DNA from: Acidimicrobiia bacterium
GTDB taxonomy: Bacteria; Actinomycetota; Acidimicrobiia; Acidimicrobiales; Bin134
Direction of reading: 5' to 3'
Length of the DNA: 64,000 nucleotides
NCBI GenBank assembly: GCA_022819825.1
Contig: JAJEGM010000053.1
Coordinates: forward strand, 67,722 to 131,721
The translations under genes were made by a program, and so were the position numbers. Positions 1 through 7,853 of the stretch are shown here, in pieces (positions within the stretch are counted from its first letter, which is position 1; each line of letters begins with the position of its first letter). The notes beneath the pieces were generated by a model. It was not told the origin of the DNA, did no database searches, and saw only the letters and a list, made by a program, of their open reading frames with translations.

Positions 1-419
1 TATCCGGCTGATGAAGGCGGGTGGTCAACCGTGAGGGAGCCAGCACCGGGGTCGAACAAAGCGGCCACGCTGGAGAGGTGGATGATCGGGTCGAGCTCCA
101 TTTCGTGAGCCTTGTGGAGCACAAGCCGGGCCCCGGCGATGCTGTTCTCGATCCCCTGGGCGTTGCCGCGTGCGTCGAGCGATACGACGGCGGCACAGTG
201 GATTGCCGCGTCAGCGCCGTCGAGGGCTGCGGCGACGGCCCCAGGGTCAGTCATATCGCCTACGACGTATTCGATGGCGGGCAAGTCAAAGGCGTCGCGG
301 AGACCCTCAAGCTTCTGGGGCGACCTGACCAGGGCGCAAACCTCATGGCCCGCGTCGATGGCGCGTGCCGCGGTGTGTCCGCCGATAAACCCTGTTGCCC
401 CCGTCATCATCACGCGCAC
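1..419 (-). CDS. NAD-dependent epimerase/dehydratase, 3' end outside window
   Basis: The visible 139 codons begin MRVMMTGATGFIGG, the Gly-rich nucleotide-binding motif (TGxxGxxG) of extended short-chain dehydrogenases such as sugar epimerases and 3-beta-HSD-like enzymes. Further on come a GDMTDP segment, then a VIHCAA-like stretch (AAIHCAAVVSLDA) and the start of an HLSSVA strand, all typical of the Rossmann half. The start is GTG at 419. The C-terminal substrate domain, including the YxxxK motif, lies beyond position 1, so the substrate cannot be judged. It diverges from the SnoaL-like gene that starts at 459. Confidence 0.85.
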   Translation of the reverse strand, partial: MRVMMTGATGFIGGHTAARAIDAGHEVCALVRSPQKLEGLRDAFDLPAIEYVVGDMTDPGAVAAALDGADAAIHCAAVVSLDARGNAQGIENSIAGARLVLHKAHEMELDPIIHLSSVAALFDPGAGSLTVDHPPSSAG

Positions 420-446
420 AGAAATCCACCCTAGTAGCCAGTGGGT

Positions 447-458
447 TAGATTCCGCTG
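447..458 (+). promoter_or_regulatory. Putative leaderless promoter -10 box before the SnoaL-like gene
   Basis: TAGATT (447-452) fits the actinobacterial TANNNT -10 pattern and ends 6 nt before the GTG at 459. No Shine-Dalgarno sequence is present, so transcription probably starts at or next to the start codon. The same spacing recurs before many genes in this window. Confidence 0.4.
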
Positions 459-890
459 GTGGACCAAGACACGCGGCGAGCCGCCAATCTCAATCGGATT
501 AGGGCGTATTTCGAGCTGATAGCCACGGGCGATGTGGATGCGCTGGCGCAGTATTGGCACGACGAGATTGTCTTCGAGGCACCCTTCTCGTTCACCGGCA
601 AGCCGTCACGCACCGCTGGCAAGCAGGAGGTGTTTAACCGGCTGTCCACCTCCTACGGCCTGGTGAGCATGGCCTTCCACATCACAGAGATCTACGAGCT
701 CATCGACCCTGATCGCTTCCTGGTTGAGTACGAGAGCGATGGCCACATGCTCGGTTCAGGGGAGCGGTATCAGAACAGCTACATCACGCTGGTGGAGATA
801 CAGGACGGCCTCATCAGCCGCTTCCGGGAGTTCTACGACTCCCAAAGGTGCGCCATCGCCTTCGGCCCGCTGCTGGACCCCGACCACTGA
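459..890 (+). CDS. SnoaL-like / NTF2-fold protein
   Basis: This 143-residue protein has the size and layout of the SnoaL/ketosteroid-isomerase-like NTF2 fold. An N-terminal helix pair (NLNRIRAYFELIATGDVDALAQYWHDEIVFEAP) is followed by beta strands ending in REFYDSQR. Members range from isomerases and cyclases to simple ligand-binding proteins, so no reaction can be assigned. The GTG start lies just after a TAGATT box and has no ribosome-binding site. The DUF1214 gene follows 46 nt downstream on the same strand and has its own Shine-Dalgarno sequence. Confidence 0.75.
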   Translation: MDQDTRRAANLNRIRAYFELIATGDVDALAQYWHDEIVFEAPFSFTGKPSRTAGKQEVFNRLSTSYGLVSMAFHITEIYELIDPDRFLVEYESDGHMLGSGERYQNSYITLVEIQDGLISRFREFYDSQRCAIAFGPLLDPDH

Positions 891-936
891 GCGATTATGA
901 ATAGATGCAGCCAATCGCCAGCAGAAGGAGAAACAG

Positions 937-2049
937 GTGACTGACCAATCGGGACAGGTTTGGGAAGAGCTCGTGGAACTGATGGCCGAGATCGAACGGG
1001 ACTGGGGGCGCGAGGCCAGAGCCATGCCTACTGCGAACGAGCGAGCGGAGGCCCGGATGTTCGCGCTCAACTCTTTGCAGCATGCCCTGGAGTTCTGGTC
1101 GGGGGCCGATCCAGCGCGGCCGTGGTTCTATCGGTGGTTCTCACCGACCAAGAAGCTGCTCGGGGACAATCCAGACGCCATCTACTACGGCTCGGTGATC
1201 GATCCCGATCGCGACTATGTGATCCGCGGCAATCTTGCGGGGGCGGTCTACACATCCTTCACCGTAGAGGTCGGGACGTCCGGTGGAGGCATGTCGAAAG
1301 CACTGGGGGCCACGCTCAACGACGACGAGATCAAGGTCAACCCCGATGGAAGCTATGAGCTGCACCTCAGCCAGAGCCCCCAGCCCGAGAACTGGCTGGC
1401 GCTCACGCCTGAGTCCGGCAGCATCACAACTCGGCATTACTTTGAGTGGGACCGCCCCGCCGCCACGGACCCGAACATGCATGTTCCCCTGTCCATTGAG
1501 CCGACAGTTGATCCCGGACCGCCGCCCATTCCCGACGATGAAACATGCGCAAGGGGTCTCCAGCGGGTGATCACGTTTCTACGCAGCGTGACCGTGGACT
1601 GGCCCACTGGTCCTCGCGACATTCCGCTGGACTGGGTGTCCTCCGAGCCCAATCGGTTTACCAACCCCCCGCTCGACGAGGGCAACCGCGCTATCGGCTA
1701 CGCCGCGGCCGACAATGCCTACCGCTCGACCCGCTATGAGCTGGGGCCTGATGAAGCGCTTGAGATCCGCGGTAGGTTTCCGAACTGCCGGTTCGCCAAC
1801 GTCGTGCTGAACAACCGCTTCATCCAGACCCCTCCGTACCGACAGCGCCGGGTGTCGCTCAATCGACGCCAGACCGTGTTGGAGCCAGACGGCACATTTC
1901 GCATGATCCTCTCCCATCGCGATCCCGGCGTACCCAATTGGCTGGACACCGCAGGCGCTCCCACCGGCACGATCTTCTGGCGTTATCTGCTCCCCGACGA
2001 ACAGCCCACCCAACTCGAAACGCAGGTGCTGTCTGTCGACGCGATTTGA
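937..2049 (+). CDS. DUF1214 domain protein (paralogue 1 of 3)
   Basis: This 370-residue protein matches the DUF1214 type: a helical N-terminal part (residues 1-60), then a beta-rich region with YYGSVIDPDRDYVIRG, an LNDDEIKVNPDGSYELHLS segment, and a C-terminal FRMILSHRDPGVPNWLDT stretch, which is the family signature (xxDPGxxNWLDT). GTG start at 937 with AGAAGGAG at 920-927. The biochemical function of the family is not established. Two more copies occur here (4445-5524 reverse, 57813-58895 forward), both sharing the D-P-G-x-x-N-W motif. No signal peptide is evident. Confidence 0.8.
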   Translation: MTDQSGQVWEELVELMAEIERDWGREARAMPTANERAEARMFALNSLQHALEFWSGADPARPWFYRWFSPTKKLLGDNPDAIYYGSVIDPDRDYVIRGNLAGAVYTSFTVEVGTSGGGMSKALGATLNDDEIKVNPDGSYELHLSQSPQPENWLALTPESGSITTRHYFEWDRPAATDPNMHVPLSIEPTVDPGPPPIPDDETCARGLQRVITFLRSVTVDWPTGPRDIPLDWVSSEPNRFTNPPLDEGNRAIGYAAADNAYRSTRYELGPDEALEIRGRFPNCRFANVVLNNRFIQTPPYRQRRVSLNRRQTVLEPDGTFRMILSHRDPGVPNWLDTAGAPTGTIFWRYLLPDEQPTQLETQVLSVDAI

Positions 2050-2066
2050 TCTGCCTTGTCTCTTCC

Positions 2067-2600
2067 CTAGTCGGCTAGAGCGCGAAGGCGGGCTACCCGC
2101 TGGTCCTCGCCGCCGAGGTAGCGAACGAGTACGCCCAATACCGCTTCGTGGTCGAGGGTGCTAGCTGCGTTCATTTCTTCGAGGTCGGCCCAGTCTCGAG
2201 TGCGGTCGAAGAAGGCCTTGAACACGGCCAGGTCCCGACAGGCGAGGAAGGGAATTTCGGCCCCGGCAAACGATTCGATCCGGGCCCGGGTGGCGGCAGC
2301 TTCGTGGAACGGTGTGGTGTTGAGGAATACGTCGACTGGGGTTGTATTCCACCAGAGCCGACTTTGCCCGTCGGTTTCCAATTGTTCCCGGTTGGCGGCG
2401 GTCACTTCTATATCCGTAGGCAGAGCAGCCAGCACCTCTTCGATGTGGTCGAGGCCGACAAAGAGGTTGACGTCGATGTCAATGGTGGCCCGCGCCTGCT
2501 GAGTGCACCATGCAAGGGCCAGCGCTCCGCCGAAGGCATGGGGGATATCGGCTTCGGTCAGAGCCTGGTGGAGGGCGACGATGCGCTTGGCCAGGTTCAT
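2067..2600 (-). CDS. AbiEii-like nucleotidyltransferase, putative toxin partner
   Basis: A 177-residue protein resembling minimal nucleotidyltransferases of the AbiEii/AbiGii type. The N-terminal HAFGGALALAWC segment fits the Gly-Gly active-site loop and is followed by a D-x-D-V (TIDIDVNLFV) pair that would bind metal. A further Asp lies in TPVDVFLNTTPFH. The start ATG overlaps the stop of the XRE gene (ATGA, 2597-2600), so the two are translationally coupled. Known family members transfer nucleotides to tRNA or proteins and act as toxins or phage-defence components. That role here is inferred from the pairing with a DNA-binding protein. Confidence 0.65.
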   Translation of the reverse strand: MNLAKRIVALHQALTEADIPHAFGGALALAWCTQQARATIDIDVNLFVGLDHIEEVLAALPTDIEVTAANREQLETDGQSRLWWNTTPVDVFLNTTPFHEAAATRARIESFAGAEIPFLACRDLAVFKAFFDRTRDWADLEEMNAASTLDHEAVLGVLVRYLGGEDQRVARLRALAD

Positions 2601-2908
2601 TTTCCGAACACGGGAAATTCGAGATTTGGGGAGTGTCGCGCGGGAAACTCAGCAGCCAACTCGAGCACAGTAGCTAATTCGACCCCCCGATCGAGACGGC
2701 CATCTCCCCGCACCCGGGGGTGGATCTCCCGATCAAGGACGAAGCCAGCGGCCCGAACGATGCGGTCGACGGTAGCGGCGGAGGGCGTTTTAGCTCCCGC
2801 CTCGTAGGCGGCAATCGCCGAGTGGGAGGTGCCGGCGGCGGCAGCAAGGCCCCGCAGCGTGAGGCCAGCCCGACACCGGGCGGTGCGGATCACTTCAGCA
2901 GCGTCCAT
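2597..2908 (-). CDS. XRE-family HTH regulator, putative antitoxin/autorepressor
   Basis: A 103-residue protein whose first 60 residues form an XRE/Cro-type helix-turn-helix (IRTARCRAGLTLRGLAAAAG, then SHSAIAAYEAGAKTPSAATVDRI). The C-terminal 40 residues are unassigned. It is the first gene of a two-gene unit whose second gene, a nucleotidyltransferase, overlaps by 4 nt. A perfect 22-bp palindrome lies immediately before its start codon, which is the arrangement expected for an autoregulated toxin-antitoxin pair. That function is inferred, not shown. Confidence 0.8.
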   Translation of the reverse strand: MDAAEVIRTARCRAGLTLRGLAAAAGTSHSAIAAYEAGAKTPSAATVDRIVRAAGFVLDREIHPRVRGDGRLDRGVELATVLELAAEFPARHSPNLEFPVFGK

Positions 2909-2914
2909 GTGATG

Positions 2915-2936
2915 ATGGTATCCGATCGGATACCAT
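2915..2936. promoter_or_regulatory. Perfect 22-bp palindrome, operator of the XRE/NTase pair
   Basis: The arms are ATGGTATCCGA and TCGGATACCAT with no mismatch. On the reverse strand TACCAT (2920-2915) would be the -10 box, 6 nt before the XRE start at 2908, so a dimer bound here would block a leaderless promoter. Autoregulation by the XRE protein is the simplest explanation. Confidence 0.7.
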
Positions 2937-2954
2937 ATTTCAACAACGGTCAGT

Positions 2955-3716
2955 CTAGAGGTCGCGTCCTAAAAGGCTGAAGCACTGGCCGGTCGGGCCA
3001 TCTTGTGGTGAACGGGTAGCGAGAAATGCAACGTACTCCGCGACTTCGCTGGGTTCTTTGACCCGATCCCCGCCAAGCGCTGGCTCAAGTTCCTTAAGAC
3101 GGTCCATCGGCAGCCCGACCGTCCAGCTCAAGAGCTCGGTGGCAACCGCGCCAGGCACAATCTCGTTGACCGTGATTTCCCGGGGACGAAGCTCTTTCGC
3201 CAGCGTGCGGGCATACATCGAAACGGCGGCCTTCGCCGAGCAATAGGCGGCGGCCCCTGGTGAGGGCGAATGACCCTGTCCGGAGCCGATCACGATGATG
3301 TGGCCGCCTTCGCCAGCAGCCAGTAGCTCGAGTGCGGTGTCGCAGCAGAAGTGCACCCCATGCACATTGACGTCGAAGCAGCGGTCCCAGTCTTCGTCAG
3401 CGAGTTCTCCGACCGGGGTAAGCGGCTGCATCGCACCGGCATTGTTCACCAGGATGTCCAGCCGGCCAAAGACCTCTTCGGTTCGGTCAAAAAGATGGCG
3501 GACCTCAGAGCGCGAGGTCACATCCGTCGCAATCGCCTCGGCCCGACCGCCAGCTTCCTCAATTCCGGCCGCGGTCTCGTCAAGTTCATGCGTGGAGCGA
3601 GCCGCCAGCACGACCGAGGCACCTTCATGGGCCAATCGCTCAGCCGCGGCCCGTCCTATCCCACGTCCCGCGCCGGTTACGACTGCGACTTTTCCTGTGA
3701 GCGGTTTTGTCGACAT
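2955..3716 (-). CDS. SDR-family oxidoreductase
   Basis: A classical short-chain dehydrogenase of 253 residues. TGAGRGIG binds the cofactor near residue 13, NNAG marks beta-4, and YCSAK with an upstream Ser in the GSGQG segment forms the catalytic triad. The start at 3716 is chosen because AGGAGG lies 5 nt upstream; an in-frame start 33 nt earlier would need an extension not seen in the family. An Ala-Arg-Ser (AARS) after beta-2 suggests NADP rather than NAD, as inference. The substrate is unknown. It diverges from the GNAT gene at 3836. Confidence 0.85.
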   Translation of the reverse strand: MSTKPLTGKVAVVTGAGRGIGRAAAERLAHEGASVVLAARSTHELDETAAGIEEAGGRAEAIATDVTSRSEVRHLFDRTEEVFGRLDILVNNAGAMQPLTPVGELADEDWDRCFDVNVHGVHFCCDTALELLAAGEGGHIIVIGSGQGHSPSPGAAAYCSAKAAVSMYARTLAKELRPREITVNEIVPGAVATELLSWTVGLPMDRLKELEPALGGDRVKEPSEVAEYVAFLATRSPQDGPTGQCFSLLGRDL

Positions 3717-3835
3717 TAGACCTCCTGCGATCTCTTGCATCTTGGACAATAGATCGACCGAACCGTGCCGCCTGTCGACCCAGCCCCTCTGGAAACCAGC
3801 GAAGAACGCCGAGCGCGTTATGCAAGTGTTGATAA

Positions 3836-4411
3836 GTGGGTGTTCTACCCGAAGTAGTCGTCGGTCCCCGGCTGGTCTTGCGTCGCTGGCGCATCAGCGA
3901 CATGCCCATTCTCCGGGATGCCATCCAGGCCAGCATCGATCATCTCCGGCCCTGGATGTCGTGGATCGAGTTCGAGCCGCTGAGCGACCACGACCGGAAA
4001 GCGCTTATCTGTCGCTGGGAGGACGACTGGGAAGCCGGTCAAGAAGTCGTGTTTGGGGCCTATGAGGGAGACCAGGTAGTTGGCGGTTGCGGCTTTCACC
4101 GACGGGCTGGCCCCAAGACACTGGAGATCGGCTACTGGGTTCACGTAGATCACCTCCGGCAGGGATATGCCACCGAAATGGCCCGTATCCTCACCTCCGC
4201 AGCATTCACGGTCCCCGATATCGAACGTGTCGAAATCCACCACGACAAAGCCAACACCCGTAGCGGGGCCATACCCGAGGCTCTTGGCTACCACTTCGAC
4301 GGAGAGTCAAGGGTCAAACCCCACGCCCCAGCCACCATAGGAATCGACGTCGCCTGGTCGATGACCAAGAACGAATGGCACTCCTCCTCCCGTCGGCCAC
4401 TAGCCGAGTGA
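3836..4411 (+). CDS. GNAT-family N-acetyltransferase, RimJ/RimL-like
   Basis: The 191-residue protein begins with the LVLRRWRISDMPILRDAI pattern of RimJ/RimL-type acetyltransferases. It carries GYWVHVDHLRQGYATEMARIL, which contains the R/Q-x-x-G-x-A acetyl-CoA pyrophosphate-binding loop (R-Q-G-Y-A). IERVEIHHDKANTRSGAIPEALGY is the usual C-terminal motif, close to the N-x-x-S-x-x-x-x-E/K-x-L-G-F/Y consensus. Substrate unknown (ribosomal protein, antibiotic or small amine). GTG start at 3836; no convincing ribosome-binding site. Confidence 0.8.
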   Translation: MGVLPEVVVGPRLVLRRWRISDMPILRDAIQASIDHLRPWMSWIEFEPLSDHDRKALICRWEDDWEAGQEVVFGAYEGDQVVGGCGFHRRAGPKTLEIGYWVHVDHLRQGYATEMARILTSAAFTVPDIERVEIHHDKANTRSGAIPEALGYHFDGESRVKPHAPATIGIDVAWSMTKNEWHSSSRRPLAE

Positions 4412-4444
4412 GTGCCAGCCGTGGGTGACATTCCCCAATATGGG

Positions 4445-5524
4445 TTAGGTCCGGTACCGCCAGGCGATGTGGGAGGAGCGGCGGGCGATTTGGGCTTGGC
4501 GATCTGCTGAGGGCAAGTTGAGTTCGTTGAGGGGGATGACCTGGGCGTCGACCACGGGGGTGTCGGGCGGGTGCCACCAGCGGATGGTGCACAGCACTGA
4601 ATCCCGGCCCTCGGTGTCGAGCCAGTTGGCGCCTCCCGGGTCGGTGCCGGCGATCACTATGGGTCCAGGCTCGATGAGGGCGTGGTTTAGGCAGGTCAGC
4701 CGGTTGGTGAAGTCGAGCGCCTCGTACCACGGCCGGTTGTAGAGCTGGATGTCCCACATGGTGGCGCCCCGGTGGTCGATCTCGACAACGAGGGCCTGAT
4801 CGGGTTCGAGGGCCACGCCTGCATGGCTGTAGATGAGGGTCTTGACGCCGCGCCCCATTCCGGCCGGGGGCAGGAACGTGTTAGGGGGCTGGTCGCCAAG
4901 CATGCGCTCTTGGTACCCGTTCCAGAAAGCGAAGGAGTGCTCGATCTCGCCGAGGGCGGTGCTGAGGATGGCGGCGGCGTCGATGTCCGGCTTGGGCTCG
5001 CCCACGGTGTCGAGGCGCTCGATGACGAACGTGGCGGGTTCAGCTGGCTGCCAGTCGAAGTAGTAATCGCGAATATGCACGAATGACCCTTCGGGATCGA
5101 GGGGCAGCCAGCTCTGAGTCTCGTCGTCGGGATCCTCGCCTCCAAGGAGGATGTTGAAATCGTCACCGGGACCCAGCCCGAGGCTGGAACCAGTCACCTC
5201 CAGGCCTACTCCTGCGCCGCCGCTTTGGGTGGCGCCCAGCTTGATCTGGAGCACGAATTCCTCGCAGGAACCCATGCGGCCGGAGATTCGGTACACCCCA
5301 TCGCCATCGATCGCGGTCCGGCGGGCCACCTGGTCGGCGTTGGGTCCACCCCATTGGTAGACGGGATCGCTGCTCCGGAAGAAGGCGGGATGGCGGGGAT
5401 CGTTGTGGCCGATCGCATAGGTCAGCCAACAAGCCACTTGATTGGCCAGATGCCGCTGTCCCTCATCGTCGAGCCCTTCGCCGAGGGCCTCAATCCGCTC
5501 ACAGAACTCACTCCATGTCGTCAT
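4445..5524 (-). CDS. DUF1214 domain protein (paralogue 2 of 3)
   Basis: This 359-residue protein is a diverged DUF1214 relative of the genes at 937 and 57813. It has the same length class, a GDGVYRISGRMGSCEEFVLQI segment matching YVIRGNLAGAVYTSFTV in paralogue 1, a central WLPLDPEGSFVHIRDYYFDW region, and a C-terminal TDPGGANWLDTEG motif. The ATG start at 5524 has no clear Shine-Dalgarno sequence. It is convergent with the GNAT gene (33 nt gap) and divergent from the TauD gene. Function unknown. Confidence 0.7.
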   Translation of the reverse strand: MTTWSEFCERIEALGEGLDDEGQRHLANQVACWLTYAIGHNDPRHPAFFRSSDPVYQWGGPNADQVARRTAIDGDGVYRISGRMGSCEEFVLQIKLGATQSGGAGVGLEVTGSSLGLGPGDDFNILLGGEDPDDETQSWLPLDPEGSFVHIRDYYFDWQPAEPATFVIERLDTVGEPKPDIDAAAILSTALGEIEHSFAFWNGYQERMLGDQPPNTFLPPAGMGRGVKTLIYSHAGVALEPDQALVVEIDHRGATMWDIQLYNRPWYEALDFTNRLTCLNHALIEPGPIVIAGTDPGGANWLDTEGRDSVLCTIRWWHPPDTPVVDAQVIPLNELNLPSADRQAQIARRSSHIAWRYRT

Positions 5525-5685
5525 AGACGTATTGAAAAATAGACCACTCTCCGCCAGCCAGCGACCTTCAGAGCCGCAATGGCGACTACCACCAGCTGGT
5601 AGAGATGGATTTCAGCAAAGTCCGTCGAGCTCCCTAGCTGGTAAGCCTTATGGCGGTAGCTGCCAATGGACGGGAGGCCATCGGG

Positions 5686-6510
5686 ATGCGAATTGAACCG
5701 CTTACGGCGGCGCTTGGGGCTGAATTGTCTGATGTCGACCTCGCAGAGCTCGATGCCGAGACGGCCTCGGAGTTGCGGAGAGCGCTTCTGGATTACAAGG
5801 TCGTGGGCGTTCGCGACCAGTTCCTGGATGATGCTGATCACGTACGGCTGGCTGAGTCACTGGGTGAGCCGTGGATTCATCCGATGGATCGTCTCGCCGG
5901 GGTCGACAAGGCCGAGCCGTCGGAGTTGCGGGTCAAGAGCGACCACCAGCTGTTGACCGACCGGTGGCATCTGGATGTGCTCTATGCGCCCAACCCGCCT
6001 GCCTTCGGCATCTTGCGGGCAATCGATGTTCCGCCGGTGGGGGGCGACACTATGTGGGCCAACTTGGTGCTGGCGGCCTCGTGGCTGCCCGACGAACTGC
6101 GGGAGGAGATGCGGAAGTGCTCTACGGTCCACAGCGTGCCCGACACGCTCATTGGACTGAAGCAGCAGTTGTTCCCGGATTTCGATCCGCAGATCTGGCG
6201 GGACAATCTCCAAGGGGTGCGCCAGCCGCTGCTGCGACGGCATCCCGAAACGGGGGAAGAGACCATATTCTGCGTTGGGGACGCAACCGTCGACGGTCTT
6301 GACGATGATGCCGGCCATGACCTCATGGCTGCGGTCACCGAATACGCCACCAATCCCAGCGTGACCTGCCGCTGGCGCTGGCGCAACGGAGACGTGGTGA
6401 TCTGGGACGAGCGGTGCACCGCTCACTTCGCCGTGCGCGACCCCTGGGAAGGAGAGCGAGTGCTGCGGCGGCTGCTCGTGGAGGGCGATTGCCCAGTGGC
6501 GGCCGAATAG
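5686..6510 (+). CDS. TauD/TfdA-family Fe(II)/2-oxoglutarate dioxygenase
   Basis: A 274-residue protein starting MRIEPLTAALGAELSDVDL, the usual N-terminus of this family. The iron ligands are H95 and D97 (WHLD) and H247 in TAHFAVRD. R261/R262 downstream are suited to bind 2-oxoglutarate. PVGGDTMWANL is the conserved strand after the ligand motif. The start at 5686 is chosen because GGGAGG lies about 8 nt upstream; an in-frame ATG at 5650 has none. Such enzymes hydroxylate sulfonates, aryloxyacids and other small acids; the substrate here is unknown. It is followed 15 nt later by a P450. Confidence 0.88.
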   Translation: MRIEPLTAALGAELSDVDLAELDAETASELRRALLDYKVVGVRDQFLDDADHVRLAESLGEPWIHPMDRLAGVDKAEPSELRVKSDHQLLTDRWHLDVLYAPNPPAFGILRAIDVPPVGGDTMWANLVLAASWLPDELREEMRKCSTVHSVPDTLIGLKQQLFPDFDPQIWRDNLQGVRQPLLRRHPETGEETIFCVGDATVDGLDDDAGHDLMAAVTEYATNPSVTCRWRWRNGDVVIWDERCTAHFAVRDPWEGERVLRRLLVEGDCPVAAE

Positions 6511-6525
6511 CTATCCGGGGTGGCG

Positions 6526-7824
6526 ATGACAGATTCACTGGATGACAGGATTCAGCGGCTGCTAGATCGCGACGAAGACCTGCTGGCTTCGCCGTGGCAG
6601 CTCTTCGACGACGTGCGGGAGGCGTCGGAGCCGGCCTTCTACAGCGAGGCAATGGGGGCCTGGGTCATAACCAGCTACCAGCTGCTGCACGACATCGTTG
6701 TCGACCCGGAAACGTGGTCGAACCGGTCACCAACCGCGACCTATGACTTCCGGAATCCGGTGGCAGATCACACCGCCGCTATTGCTGGGGAGCCGGACAT
6801 GGCTGAGGCGGTCAGCCGTTTCCGAAGCCGCAATCGGGGGCGGGTGTTAAACACCGCCGATCCGCCCGAGCATGTTCGACAGCGCCGGGCGCTGAATAGG
6901 GCGTTCCGTCCTGCCCGCCTCCGGGCACTGGAGCCCGAGGTCATATCGGTATCTGAACAGCTGGTTGCTGAGTTCGCCCATCGGGGCCGGGCTGACCTGT
7001 TTCGTGAGTACGCCGTCTTGTTGCCCATGGTGATGATCTCCCGAATGCTCGGCGTCCCCGAGGAAGAGCTCGGGAAGTTCAAGGGATGGTCGGATGACTT
7101 CGCCATTCCCATCGGGCGGGCCAACCCAAGCCGGGACGAAGTACGCAGCTACATCAGATCGGAGTCTGAGTTCGAGGACTATTTCTCGGCCATGATCGAA
7201 CAACGCCAGGCCGAGCCGCGAAGCGATCTGATCTCGGATGTGGCTAACGCCGAGGTCGACGGCGAGCCCTTGACCCACGAAGAGCGGATAACCGCGTTGA
7301 GACAGTTTCTGCTGGCGGGCAACGAGACGACTACCACGCTACTGGCCAACATCGGCCATCGACTGGCCACCGATCACGAGTTGCGCGACCGGCTGGCAGA
7401 GGATCGGGATCTGGTGCCCGCCTTCGTGGAAGAGGCCCTCCGCCACGAAGCACCGGTGACCGGGTTGTTTCGAGTTGCCACCCGAGACACCCAATTGGGC
7501 GATAAGCCAGTGGCCAAGGGCGAGTTCGCATGGGTGGCGTTCGCGGCGGCCAATCGAGACCCCGAATTGTGCCCGATGCCCGATAGGTTCGACATCGACC
7601 GAGACCCCAACGAGCATGTGGCGTTTGGATACGGCGAGCACTACTGCATCGGCCAGGGCCTGGCCCGCCTCGAAGGCAAAGTGGGCACCAATGCCATGTT
7701 GGATCTGCCCAACCTGACCCTCGCCGACGACCACACCTACAACTACATGGACAGCTACATACTCCGGGGACTTACCCAGTTGTTGGTTACCTTCGACCCG
7801 TTTGGCGGCACCCCCGGCAATTGA
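6526..7824 (+). CDS. Cytochrome P450
   Basis: A soluble bacterial-type P450 of about 432 residues. It shows the I-helix oxygen-binding AGNETT (about 265-270), the K-helix ExxR (EALR, 303-306), and the haem loop FGYGEHYCIG with the axial Cys near 374. No membrane segment is present. ATG at 6526 or GTG two codons earlier could be the start. It follows the TauD gene closely, so both oxygenases may be co-expressed. Typical substrates in actinobacteria are terpenoids, steroids or fatty acids, but none can be named here. No ferredoxin or ferredoxin reductase gene is adjacent. Confidence 0.93.
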   Translation: MTDSLDDRIQRLLDRDEDLLASPWQLFDDVREASEPAFYSEAMGAWVITSYQLLHDIVVDPETWSNRSPTATYDFRNPVADHTAAIAGEPDMAEAVSRFRSRNRGRVLNTADPPEHVRQRRALNRAFRPARLRALEPEVISVSEQLVAEFAHRGRADLFREYAVLLPMVMISRMLGVPEEELGKFKGWSDDFAIPIGRANPSRDEVRSYIRSESEFEDYFSAMIEQRQAEPRSDLISDVANAEVDGEPLTHEERITALRQFLLAGNETTTTLLANIGHRLATDHELRDRLAEDRDLVPAFVEEALRHEAPVTGLFRVATRDTQLGDKPVAKGEFAWVAFAAANRDPELCPMPDRFDIDRDPNEHVAFGYGEHYCIGQGLARLEGKVGTNAMLDLPNLTLADDHTYNYMDSYILRGLTQLLVTFDPFGGTPGN

Positions 7825-7853
7825 GGGGAAACCAGTTCGAGTTGGCCTGCGGG

